Origin: a virus
Virus record (IMG/VR): IMGVR_UViG_3300036832_000257
Coordinates: 1 to 24,095 of that record
Direction: 5' to 3' (one strand)
Length of the DNA: 24,095 nt
Below are positions 1 through 6,635 of the stretch, piece by piece. The position numbers were made by a program, and so were the translations under genes. Within the stretch, counting starts at the first letter, position 1. Every line of letters begins with the position of its first letter. The notes under the pieces were generated by a model. It had not been told where the DNA came from and did not search any database. It worked only from the letters and a program-made list of their open reading frames with translations.

Positions 1-1266
1 GTCCTCCCGCCGCCCGTCCAGGCCTGGTCGGGCTGGCCGGTGGAGTGGTCGACGCCCAACTGGGGCTCCGCGGCTGGAGGCATGGCGGGCATCGTAGAGA
101 AGGTCTCGATCGTCTTCGGCTGCATCGACCTCAACGCCTCCATCGTTTCCACCATGCCGCCCTACCGCATGGTCCAGACCCCCGGCCTGCCCCTGCTGCC
201 CGGCATCGGCCCGGCTGAGGGCGGGGCTGAGGTGGTGAGCCCTCTGCCCTGGATGAGCAACCCGCAACCCGAGGTCTACACCGGTTGGATCGAGGCCATG
301 AAGCAGATCGTCATGGCCTACTTCAACGGTGAGGTCTTCCTGTGGGCCACCTCGAGGTATGCCGACGGCACCGTCAAGAAGTTCGTCATGCTCAATCCGG
401 CCTGGGTCGACATCGAGATGGAAGGCCAGATCCGCCACTACGAGATGGCCGGGCTCGACATCACCGACGATGTCCTCCATATCCGCTATGCCTCCTGGCC
501 CGGGGTCCCCCACGGCACCGGTCCACTGGAGGCGTTGGCCACCACCCTGTTCGGAGTGGAGGCCATGGAGCAGTACCAGGCCAACCTGGCTCTGCGTGGA
601 GGCATCCCCTGGGGCATCCTGACCGCTCCCGGCAACCTGAGCAAGCAACAGGCCCAGGATATGCGGGACAACTTCGTGGCCTCACGCCTCAGCGCCCTGG
701 GCGCTCCCGCCATCATGTCTGGCGGGGTCACGCTCCAGCCTTTCACGCTCAGCCCCAAGGACCTCTCGCTGCTCGAGCTGCGCCAGTTCGACGAAGCCCG
801 CATCTCCACCCTCCTCAGCGTTCCTCCCATGCTCATGGCTCTGCCCTCGGGCGACCACTCCATGACCTACCGCAACGCCGAGAACATCTACGACTTCCAC
901 TGGCGGGCTTACCTGAGGCCCAAGGCCTCGGCCGTCGTCCAGGCCATCAGCAACTGGGCGCTGCCCTCCACCCAATCCCTCGAGATCAACCGCGACGAGT
1001 ACGTCCGGCCCACCATGCAGGAACGGGCCGTGATCTATCAGACCCTGTTCAACATCGTCGATCCCGCCACCGGGCAACGAGCCATCACCGTCAACGAGAT
1101 CCGCACGGCTGAGCGCTTGCAGGCCTGGGACGAGCCCGACGACGCCGCCGACACCATGATCCCTCCAGCGTTGCCCCCGACCACCGCAGCCATCACTCCA
1201 ACCCAGGCGGGCGGGCCGGTGGTGGAGAGCAGCGGAGGCGACAGCGGCAACGGAGGCGTCCCGTGA
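1..1266 (+). CDS. Portal protein, HK97-type (5' end cut by window edge)
   Basis: The portal forms the dodecameric ring at the capsid vertex through which DNA is packaged and to which the tail attaches. The frame is open from base 1 (reading VLPPPVQAWSGWPV before the first GTG at 40), and this PPPVQAWSGWP type of N-terminus is common in actinophage portals, so the true start lies upstream. The body has the usual features: a helical segment around IVFGCIDLNASIVSTMPPYR, the YFNGEVFLWA strand region, a D-x-x-H-I-R-x-x-S segment near the middle, and LLSVPPMLMALPSGDHSMTY, typical of the HK97 portal stem/clip region. A flexible Pro/Thr/Gly-rich tail follows. The terminase would be expected just upstream. 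The stop overlaps the next gene by four bases (GTGA), so the two are probably translationally coupled. Confidence 0.9.
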   Translation, partial: VLPPPVQAWSGWPVEWSTPNWGSAAGGMAGIVEKVSIVFGCIDLNASIVSTMPPYRMVQTPGLPLLPGIGPAEGGAEVVSPLPWMSNPQPEVYTGWIEAMKQIVMAYFNGEVFLWATSRYADGTVKKFVMLNPAWVDIEMEGQIRHYEMAGLDITDDVLHIRYASWPGVPHGTGPLEALATTLFGVEAMEQYQANLALRGGIPWGILTAPGNLSKQQAQDMRDNFVASRLSALGAPAIMSGGVTLQPFTLSPKDLSLLELRQFDEARISTLLSVPPMLMALPSGDHSMTYRNAENIYDFHWRAYLRPKASAVVQAISNWALPSTQSLEINRDEYVRPTMQERAVIYQTLFNIVDPATGQRAITVNEIRTAERLQAWDEPDDAADTMIPPALPPTTAAITPTQAGGPVVESSGGDSGNGGVP

Positions 1267-1451
1267 GCACTGAGGATGAGGCCTGGGCTGCTCTGGCTCA
1301 AGTGGTCAACCTGGGCGATGTCCCCACCCAGCAGGAGCTGGCTCTCGGCGACGCCGTCATGGCTCACATCAACGACCGCCCCAACTTGATCACTCGCCCC
1401 TGTCCGACCTGTGGCGGCACCGGCCGCATCCATCAACCAAAGGAGGATTGA
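1263..1451 (+). CDS. Small CxxC-motif protein
   Basis: This 62-residue protein starts at GTG within the GTGA overlap with the portal stop. Its N-terminal two thirds is acidic and probably helical. The C-terminus holds CPTCGGTG, a DnaJ-like CxxCxGxG knuckle that could bind half of a zinc site. It lies between portal and prohead protease, a position where small proteins of unknown role are common in actinophages. No function can be assigned. The same CxxCxGTG pattern recurs in the small gene at 15279-15449. Confidence 0.75.
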   Translation: MSTEDEAWAALAQVVNLGDVPTQQELALGDAVMAHINDRPNLITRPCPTCGGTGRIHQPKED

Positions 1452-2225
1452 ATGCCCAAACCGCCCCAGTTCGTCCACGTCCGGGCCGTACCCACCATGA
1501 TCAGTCAACTCGGACCGCGCCTGAGCAACGGAGCCCGCCAACTCACCGGTCGACTGGTGCCCTACAACGAAGCCGCCGATGTCCTCGACATCCTCGAAGG
1601 CGACGACATGGACCTCTACCGTGAAGGCTTCCGACCCGGTGCCTTCTCCCTCCAGGTCAACGCCGAAGCCAAGAACACCCGAACCCGCATCGGGCTGATC
1701 CATCGCCACGATGGCGGACTGGGCTATCTCGGCCCGTTCATCGCTTTGAGGGAAGCCCCCGACGGCCTCTACGGCGATGTCCGCATCCTGCCCACCAAGG
1801 GCGACGACGTGGCCGCATTGCTGGAGGACGGGGTCGATGAGCTGTCCATCGAGTTCCGGCTACCCCGCAGCGGCGACCACACCGTGGTCGACAACGAAGG
1901 CGTGCGCTGGAGGACTCGAGCCCACCTCGATGCCGTGGCCCTCGAGCCCAAGGGCGCATACCGCAGCGCTCAAGTGATGGCCTACCGGGCCGAAGTGGAC
2001 GAGCTCGAGGCCGAAGCCGCCAAGCTGGCTGCCGAAGCCGGGCAGAAGACCTCCGAGGAGGAGAAGCTGGAGGCCGAGGCAGCCGAAGCCCTCAAGGTCC
2101 GTGAGCGCTGGGACGCCATGACCGCACGCCTGGACGTGGAGCTCGAGCGCCAGCGTCATCTCCTGCACGACTACGGGATTACTCAAACCGATCGCGGCTA
2201 CCGCCGTGAGAAAGGGAACGTCTGA
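1452..2225 (+). CDS. Prohead maturation protease, HK97 gp4 (U35/S78) family
   Basis: This serine protease cleaves scaffold and capsid N-terminal sequences during head maturation. It contains the family signatures LTGRLVPYNE (residues 31-40), YREGFRPGAF (57-65), the catalytic histidine region IGLIHRHDGG (80-89, H84 or H86) and the catalytic serine region DELSIEFR (S132). The length of 257 residues fits the family with an extension. Residues 175-245 are a highly charged Ala/Glu-rich predicted coiled coil, which could act in assembly; this is inference. The start at 1452 follows AAAGGAGG with good spacing. The stop overlaps the next ATG by one base (TGATG). Confidence 0.9.
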   Translation: MPKPPQFVHVRAVPTMISQLGPRLSNGARQLTGRLVPYNEAADVLDILEGDDMDLYREGFRPGAFSLQVNAEAKNTRTRIGLIHRHDGGLGYLGPFIALREAPDGLYGDVRILPTKGDDVAALLEDGVDELSIEFRLPRSGDHTVVDNEGVRWRTRAHLDAVALEPKGAYRSAQVMAYRAEVDELEAEAAKLAAEAGQKTSEEEKLEAEAAEALKVRERWDAMTARLDVELERQRHLLHDYGITQTDRGYRREKGNV

Positions 2226-2452
2226 TGGCTCCACTGACCAGCACTCAGCGCAACAAGCTCCCACCTTCGGCTTTCGTCTACCCGGGTCAGCGCAAGTACC
2301 CGGTGCCAACCAAGGCTCAAGCCAGGAAGGCAGGCATCTCCGAGTCCCAACGACTGGCCATCCATCGCAACGCTCTATCCCGCTCGGCCCAGCGCAACAC
2401 CTCCGGTTCCTACCGCACCGTTGCTGCCAAGGTGAATGCCCGCAAGCGTTGA
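2225..2452 (+). CDS. Small basic head-module protein
   Basis: This 75-residue basic protein is coupled to the protease by a one-base TGATG overlap. It contains LPPSAFVYPGQRKYPVPTKAQARKAG-like sequence (not quoted in full), a motif that occurs in small actinophage proteins beside the capsid gene and at the termini of some capsid-module proteins. The C-terminus is rich in Arg, Lys and Ser. Its function is not known; the location suggests a head or scaffold accessory. Its TGA stop is the first three bases of a TGATAG...CTATCA palindrome. Confidence 0.75.
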   Translation: MAPLTSTQRNKLPPSAFVYPGQRKYPVPTKAQARKAGISESQRLAIHRNALSRSAQRNTSGSYRTVAAKVNARKR

Positions 2453-2465
2453 TAGTTGACTATCA
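2450..2465. promoter_or_regulatory. 16-bp palindrome, copy 1 (TTGA core)
   Basis: TGATAGTTGACTATCA. It supplies the TGA stop of the preceding gene and opens the intergenic gap before the major capsid gene. It has 6-bp arms and a 4-base centre. Confidence 0.75.
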
Positions 2466-2618
2466 GCTTTGAGGGTGGTTACATGACCACCTAGCAAGCG
2501 GTGACGAGATCCCGCCCCGCTGATCCCTCAAGATCAGTGCGCGGCCTGCCCGAACTGCCCAACCCATTTGGGCTCAGAAGCAAAGGCAACTGGGTCCGCC
2601 GTCATCGGAGGCTGAACA
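2466..2618. other. Intergenic region upstream of capsid gene with two small dyads
   Basis: No gene is seen here. There are two dyads: GGTGGT-TACATG-ACCACC (2474-2491) and CTGATC-CCTCAA-GATCAG (2520-2537). Neither has a U-run, so they are not classical terminators. They could be processing sites, attenuators or operators upstream of the capsid gene. A GGAGG Shine-Dalgarno (2607-2611) precedes the capsid ATG. Confidence 0.5.
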
Positions 2619-3893
2619 ATGCCCCACGCTCTGGTCGAGAACGCTCTAGGCGAGCGTGATCGACTCCTCAACACCGTCCAAGTCCTCAAGAACGCGGCCC
2701 TGGACCGGGGCGCGGACCCGAGCTCAGCAGACCTCGAGCTCATGGAGAAGTCCTACAAGCGCATCGACGAGATCGACGCCATGATCAAGATCATCGGCGA
2801 GGATCGCTCGATGGATCAGGACACCCGAGACAAGCTCCTGGCTCCGACGCCCTCCACCCCCGATGGAGGGGTCAAGTACCGCACGGGCGGCGACATGGTG
2901 TGGGACTGCCTCCACGCCAACTTCGGCAGCCAGCACTCCCACGACGACGCCGACGCCAAGCGCCGCTGGGATGGAGTGATGAAGCGGGCAGCCCAGCACA
3001 TGGGCACCGACCCCGCCGCCACCACCCCCGTAGCCGGTGGCATCGGAGGCCTCTACGTCGTCCCTGTGGTCGGCCCGGTCATCGACCTCTATCCCTCGGG
3101 CCAGCCCTTTCTGTCGGGGATCGGTCGGAGGCCCGCGCCGAATGCGATGACCTTCGTGAGGCCTCGCATCGTCGACCCCGACTTCTACGACGGGGCAGGA
3201 CCGCAGACCCTCCAGAAGGCCGAGCTGACCTCCAAGAAGTTCGACATCAAGATCGACAACCTGACCCTCACCACGGTGGGTGGATACCTCAACGTATCCC
3301 AGCAGCTCATGTCCCTCATGCCCTCGGGCTGGGACATCATCGTGAGTCAGCTCCAGAAGCGCACGGCCTGGGCCGGGGAAGCCGCCGCCATCACCGAGCT
3401 GGCCAAGACGACCGCTCATATCCCCTTGGCTGCGGGAGCCGACAGCGCAGCGACCATCACTGCTCTGTTCGATGCCGCCAGCCTGGTCTTCACCAACACT
3501 CAAGAGCTGCCCACCTGGATCGCCTATGGGCCGTCGGGCTGGGCCATGCTGGGCTCACTGGTCGATGCTGCCGGGAGGCCTCTGTTCCCGTTCCTGGGTG
3601 CGACCAATGCCATGGGCCAGGCCTCACTGGGCGACTTCAACATGGGGCCTCTCGGCCTCCAGCAGATCGTCACCCCGGGCATCTCGACCACCGACATCTA
3701 CGTGGGCAACAGCAGCGCTCTGGAGGCCTACGTCTATTCCTTCCCGCTGCTCGAGGCCATCGAGCCCGCACTCCTCGGCCGTCAGGTGGCGGTGGCGGAG
3801 GCCATGAGCTTCTACCGGCCAACGACCAAGGAGGCCGGTCCCAGCGACACCCCTCCAGCCGAAGGCAACGGCGCGGTCCGCGTCGGCGTGTAG
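2619..3893 (+). CDS. Major capsid protein, HK97 fold
   Basis: This is the main shell subunit, 424 residues. The first ~75 residues form a charged helical segment resembling the HK97 delta (scaffold) domain that the upstream protease removes. A linker follows, then a capsid core including GGLYVVPVVGPVIDLYPSG, a segment typical of the N-arm/E-loop region of actinophage capsids, and a late P-domain segment with YVGNSSALEAYVYSFPLLEAIEP. The ATG at 2619 is preceded by GGAGG at suitable spacing. The C-terminus is a short disordered Pro/Gly-rich tail. The gene is flanked by hairpins on both sides, which suggests separate expression control as expected for the most abundant virion protein. Confidence 0.92.
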   Translation: MPHALVENALGERDRLLNTVQVLKNAALDRGADPSSADLELMEKSYKRIDEIDAMIKIIGEDRSMDQDTRDKLLAPTPSTPDGGVKYRTGGDMVWDCLHANFGSQHSHDDADAKRRWDGVMKRAAQHMGTDPAATTPVAGGIGGLYVVPVVGPVIDLYPSGQPFLSGIGRRPAPNAMTFVRPRIVDPDFYDGAGPQTLQKAELTSKKFDIKIDNLTLTTVGGYLNVSQQLMSLMPSGWDIIVSQLQKRTAWAGEAAAITELAKTTAHIPLAAGADSAATITALFDAASLVFTNTQELPTWIAYGPSGWAMLGSLVDAAGRPLFPFLGATNAMGQASLGDFNMGPLGLQQIVTPGISTTDIYVGNSSALEAYVYSFPLLEAIEPALLGRQVAVAEAMSFYRPTTKEAGPSDTPPAEGNGAVRVGV

Positions 3894-3900
3894 CAACGGG

Positions 3901-3936
3901 CTTGGGGCGTCGATCGCCACGGATCGACGCCTCAGG
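3901..3936 (+). terminator. Strong hairpin after major capsid gene
   Basis: GGCGTCGATC (3906-3915) pairs perfectly with GATCGACGCC (3922-3931) around a 6-base loop. The stem extends outward to 3901/3936 with G-U wobbles to about 15 bp. There is no U-tract, so this could be a terminator of the type common in GC-rich actinobacteria or an mRNA-stabilising 3' end. Confidence 0.65.
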
Positions 3937-3946
3937 CCTCAACCAT

Positions 3947-3962
3947 TGATAGTCAACTATCA
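3947..3962. promoter_or_regulatory. 16-bp palindrome, copy 2 (TCAA core)
   Basis: TGATAGTCAACTATCA lies between the capsid-gene hairpin and the AGGAG Shine-Dalgarno of the next gene, ending 12 bases before its ATG. Confidence 0.75.
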
Positions 3963-3974
3963 AGGAGTAGGTGA

Positions 3975-4421
3975 ATGAGCGACATGATGGGCAGACTGCG
4001 AGTCGCAGCCAGGTACTACGACGAGAGCTATCCGCCCGACCTCTATGACCCGACCGAGCTGCAACCCTCCATCGCGTCGATCGCCCCGACCTCGATCGTG
4101 GTCGCCACCCCCACCACGGTCACTGTCACCGGCACCAATTTTGATGCCTCCCGGTCGATCGTATGGGTCGATGGCGTCGCCCAAGCCACCACCTACATCA
4201 GCGCGACCAGCGTGAGCTATCAAGCCGAAGGCGACCAAGTAGGCAGTCAGACCGTCGTCGTCCACAACGGCAGCCGAATCTCCAACCCGGTGGAGCTGAC
4301 CGTTACCGCCACGGCTGGCGAGCTCGAGACCGCAACCACCCCGCCGCCCGTCGATCCTCCGCCACCAGTCGAGCCTCCGCCGCCTGATCCTCCGCCCGTC
4401 GAGGAACCTCCACCGGCATGA
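3975..4421 (+). CDS. IPT/TIG Ig-like protein with proline-rich tail (candidate head decoration)
   Basis: This 148-residue protein has a ~35-residue head, then an Ig-like IPT/TIG domain at about residues 32-115 (IASIAPTSI start, VTVTGTNF core strand, SQTVVVHNG, and NPVELTVT closing strand). It ends in a Pro/Glu/Asp tail of repeated PPPVxPPPP units. Ig-like domains next to the capsid gene are commonly surface decorations of the head that bind weakly to host or environmental glycans. That role is inferred from position and fold only. It could also be a neck or fibre accessory. Its stop overlaps the next start (ATGA). Confidence 0.72.
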   Translation: MSDMMGRLRVAARYYDESYPPDLYDPTELQPSIASIAPTSIVVATPTTVTVTGTNFDASRSIVWVDGVAQATTYISATSVSYQAEGDQVGSQTVVVHNGSRISNPVELTVTATAGELETATTPPPVDPPPPVEPPPPDPPPVEEPPPA

Positions 4422-4762
4422 GCTACGCCACCACCGCCGATCTGGCCGACGCCCTCAACGTGGTGCAGGTCAGCACCGACATGGAGATCGTCCTCCAGGC
4501 CTGCCTGGATGCCGCCACCCTCGAGATCGACCACTTCTTGGAGGATTGCCTCCTCGTCAATCCTCTGACCACCGAAGTCTCAGCCCTCCTCAATCGGACC
4601 AACGTCAACCGGGCGGTGGAGTGGTACAAGGCTCCAGCCACCTACAACGGGGGCGTAGGCATGGCCGAGACCGGGACCATCAAGGCTCCAACGTCGGGCT
4701 TCGAGCGTCATTGGGCCGCTCTGATCCCTCTACGCACCGGCTCGCCCAGCGGGATCGCATGA
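4418..4762 (+). CDS. Head-tail connector (adaptor, gp6/gp15-like)
   Basis: This 114-residue, mostly helical protein begins MSYATTADLADAL, a start typical of phage connector proteins that cap the portal. The middle holds ACLDAATLEIDHFLE, matching the recurrent helix of that family. The position after the capsid gene and before the gp10-like gene fits the neck module. It overlaps both neighbours by four bases (ATGA). The fold is inferred from pattern; the precise connector class is less certain. Confidence 0.72.
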   Translation: MSYATTADLADALNVVQVSTDMEIVLQACLDAATLEIDHFLEDCLLVNPLTTEVSALLNRTNVNRAVEWYKAPATYNGGVGMAETGTIKAPTSGFERHWAALIPLRTGSPSGIA

Positions 4763-5133
4763 ACATCCTCGAGGCCAGAAGCAAGCTGGCTGCGGTGCTG
4801 GCCCCTGTCCTCGAGGGCGATCCCACCGTCCTCACCGATCTGGTCGACTCGATCACCCCTCCAGCCCTCATGATCAGTTGGGGCGAACCCTGGATGACCT
4901 TCCAGACCCCGTGCTTCAACAACGCTCAACTGGTGGTGACAGCGGTGGGTTCACGACTGGTCCCCGGCGCTGGTCAGGCTCAGGTTGAGGCCTTGGTCGA
5001 CTTCGTCATCACCCGAGTCCGCCTGGACAGCCCCAACTGGTCGCTGACCACGGTGAGCGGGATGAGGGTTTTCCCCATCGCTCAGACCAACTACCTGGCT
5101 TCCCGCATAACCCTCCAAGTGACGATCGACTGA
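4759..5133 (+). CDS. Neck protein, probably tail terminator or head closure
   Basis: The start is ATG 4759 in the ATGA overlap with the connector; a longer in-frame reading from 4546 would overlap that gene and is not supported. The 124-residue product has an N-terminal helix (NILEARSKLAAVLAPVL) followed by beta-rich sequence ending YLASRITLQVTID. That alternation of helix and strands, with a terminal strand, resembles tail terminator proteins that stop tube polymerisation. The assignment rests on size, order and pattern. Confidence 0.62.
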   Translation: MNILEARSKLAAVLAPVLEGDPTVLTDLVDSITPPALMISWGEPWMTFQTPCFNNAQLVVTAVGSRLVPGAGQAQVEALVDFVITRVRLDSPNWSLTTVSGMRVFPIAQTNYLASRITLQVTID

Positions 5134-5522
5134 TGGCCGACGAAGTCACCTCCAACCTCCCCCAGGTCCAGCGCGAGCTGGCCAACTGGACGGCTCAGGT
5201 CGGCCCGGTCATCGAAGACCACGCCCACTCCTTCGGCGAGGCCCTGAGGGCTCAGATCGCCGGACGGGTGCCGTACCTGACCGGCACCCTGTCCCGTTCG
5301 GTCGTCGAGCAGCCCGCCCCGGTCGGAGTGGCCGTGGGCATGGGCGAAGGCGTGCCCTACGCTCAATGGATCGAGTTCGGCGGTTCGAGGGGTCGGCCCT
5401 ATGTGAGCGAAGGCCGCTACGTGTACCCGACCGCGCTCGACGCCGTCGACGAGTTTGCCAAGATGGCCGAGGATGCGATCACCACCTCGATCAATACCTA
5501 CCCGTGGTCAAAGCCAACCTGA
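5133..5522 (+). CDS. HK97 gp10-like neck/tail-completion protein
   Basis: This 129-residue protein starts at an ATG sharing one base with the upstream stop (TGATG). Residues 30-58 (HSFGEALRAQIAGRVPYLTGTLSRS) and 75-90 (PYAQWIEFGGSRGRPY) match the gp10-like pattern, in which a helix and an R-x-x-P-x-x-T-G-x-L-x-x-S segment precede a Y-A-x-x-x-E-x-G motif. This family joins the connector to the tail in siphoviruses. Its TGA stop opens palindrome copy 3. Confidence 0.8.
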   Translation: MADEVTSNLPQVQRELANWTAQVGPVIEDHAHSFGEALRAQIAGRVPYLTGTLSRSVVEQPAPVGVAVGMGEGVPYAQWIEFGGSRGRPYVSEGRYVYPTALDAVDEFAKMAEDAITTSINTYPWSKPT

Positions 5523-5535
5523 TAGTCAACTATCA
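5520..5535. promoter_or_regulatory. 16-bp palindrome, copy 3 (TCAA core)
   Basis: TGATAGTCAACTATCA. The first three bases are the stop of the gp10-like gene. The palindrome ends 15 bases before the major tail gene ATG, just upstream of its TGGAGG Shine-Dalgarno. Confidence 0.75.
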
Positions 5536-5550
5536 ACTGGAGGATGAGTA

Positions 5551-6225
5551 ATGAGCGATACGATGGTTCAGCCCCTGGCAGCGGGCGATCCCACTCCGCC
5601 AGTGGGCACCCCCGTCATCCTCAATGACGGTTACGTTGAGGTCAACGGAGCGAACCTTCGTTGCTTTGGCCTCCATTTCGAGGTCAACCCAGAGAACAAG
5701 CCGGTCACAGTGACCACGTTCTGCGCCGAGACCGACTACCCGGCATTGATCAAATGGCACTTCGTGGCCAAGTTCGCTCAATCCTTCGCGCCCGGGGCAA
5801 CCGACGCCACCCTGCGGGCGGCCGTGGCTGCCTATACCGCCAGCCAGCAGGTGGCAGCCTTCAAAGTCCGGGCCTACGCCAGCCAGCCGGTGAGCGCCAC
5901 CAACCCGCAATTCTCGGGCTTCATGGTCCCTCAGCCCTACCGCTACATCGGAGGCGACGCGGGCACATTGAGCGAAGTCGACATCGACTGGATCATGACC
6001 GGGCCTCCATCGGTCGACACCGGAGCGGTGGCAGCCACTGGTGCGACCGCAGGGAGCCCCGGCTTCTTCACTCCTTCGGGGGCCAACCCTCCGGCCAACC
6101 TGGCAGCCCTCACCGGCATCACGGCCACGCCGGTCGCCGCCTGGGCCGTAGGCCAGTACGTCCGCACGGCCGACCAACTCGGCTCGCACTGGAGCGGTTC
6201 GGCCTGGGTCGCTGGCGTAGCCTGA
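5551..6225 (+). CDS. Major tail (tube) protein with C-terminal accessory domain
   Basis: This is the tail tube subunit, 224 residues. The N-terminal ~150 residues carry the tube domain (VEVNGANLRCFGLHFEVNPE, then a segment of alternating strands ending SEVDIDWIMTGPPS). Residues ~165-224 form a separate small domain with the pattern PGFFTPSGANPPANLAALTG and AWAVGQYV...HWSGSAWVAGVA, a repeated module on actinophage tail tube proteins thought to be surface exposed. A strong TGGAGG Shine-Dalgarno precedes ATG 5551. Its place directly before the chaperone genes and tape measure is canonical. Confidence 0.88.
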   Translation: MSDTMVQPLAAGDPTPPVGTPVILNDGYVEVNGANLRCFGLHFEVNPENKPVTVTTFCAETDYPALIKWHFVAKFAQSFAPGATDATLRAAVAAYTASQQVAAFKVRAYASQPVSATNPQFSGFMVPQPYRYIGGDAGTLSEVDIDWIMTGPPSVDTGAVAATGATAGSPGFFTPSGANPPANLAALTGITATPVAAWAVGQYVRTADQLGSHWSGSAWVAGVA

Positions 6226-6232
6226 TAGCGCC

Positions 6233-6535
6233 ATGACAACCGAACCCCCCGTGAGGATTGACGCCTCTGGACTACGCATGCGTCCCAACGACATGCGGCA
6301 GTTGACCAAGGCCACCGGCCGAACCCTCGAGCAGTTGCTGGCCTCGGAGGAGTCAGCCGACAAGTTCCAGGCCATGGCCTTCATCGAGCTCCGTCGGAGG
6401 CATCCAGATTACGACTCGGGGATGCTGTGGGAACTGGCCGGGGATACCGAAGTGGAGGTCAGCGAGGAAGCGGCGGACCCTACCGACAGAGAGCCGCCGA
6501 CAACATCGCTGCCCTCTGTCGTTTCTGGCGAATGA
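6233..6535 (+). CDS. Tail assembly chaperone, upstream (gpG-like) frame
   Basis: This 100-residue protein lies between the tail tube and tape measure genes, the canonical position of tail assembly chaperones. The N-terminus has MRPNDMRQLTKATGRTLEQLL and FQAMAFIELRRRHPDYD, which resembles actinophage chaperones. The C-terminus is low-complexity acidic. The gene probably supplies two products: this one, and a fusion made by -1 frameshifting into the frame that ends at 6633 (see next entry). The chaperone pair binds the tape measure protein during tail assembly. Confidence 0.82.
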   Translation: MTTEPPVRIDASGLRMRPNDMRQLTKATGRTLEQLLASEESADKFQAMAFIELRRRHPDYDSGMLWELAGDTEVEVSEEAADPTDREPPTTSLPSVVSGE

Positions 6536-6633
6536 CTCCAGACGAAATTTACGCCCTCGACGACGACACCCTCCTGGCCTTTGTCCGCTTGATGGAGCGA
6601 GAAGCAGCCGAGATCAAAGCAAGAAGTAGGTAG
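6478..6633 (+). CDS. Tail assembly chaperone, downstream (gpGT-like) frame reached by -1 frameshift
   Basis: The -1 frame encodes NIAALCRFWRMTPDEIYAL followed by a helical LLAFVRLMEREAAEIKA tail, which resembles the second chaperone frame of actinophages (an ALC-aromatic...TPxE-hydrophobic pattern). The similarity begins upstream of the only in-frame ATG (6532), so it is best explained as part of a fusion with the upstream gene. The exact slip site is uncertain. One candidate is the CCCT at 6478-6481, where a Pro-tRNA on CCT could re-pair with CCC; the GGGG at 6440-6443 is another. Alternatively ATG 6532, in an ATGA overlap with the first stop, could give a 33-residue separate protein. The start given here is the earliest plausible shift point favoured. 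Confidence 0.62.
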   Translation, partial: PYRQRAADNIAALCRFWRMTPDEIYALDDDTLLAFVRLMEREAAEIKARSR

Positions 6634-6635
6634 CG

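Noticed and set aside
2456-2484. TTGACT within palindrome copy 1 as a -35 box with TTACAT as -10
   Set aside because: The -10 matches only three of six positions, and the other palindrome copies do not show a -10 at the right distance, so the TTGACT looks incidental to the palindrome.
2900-3949. Second-frame 349-residue open frame within the capsid gene
   Set aside because: Arg/His/Pro/Gly-rich shadow typical of an alternative frame in GC-rich DNA; the main frame is a clear capsid protein.
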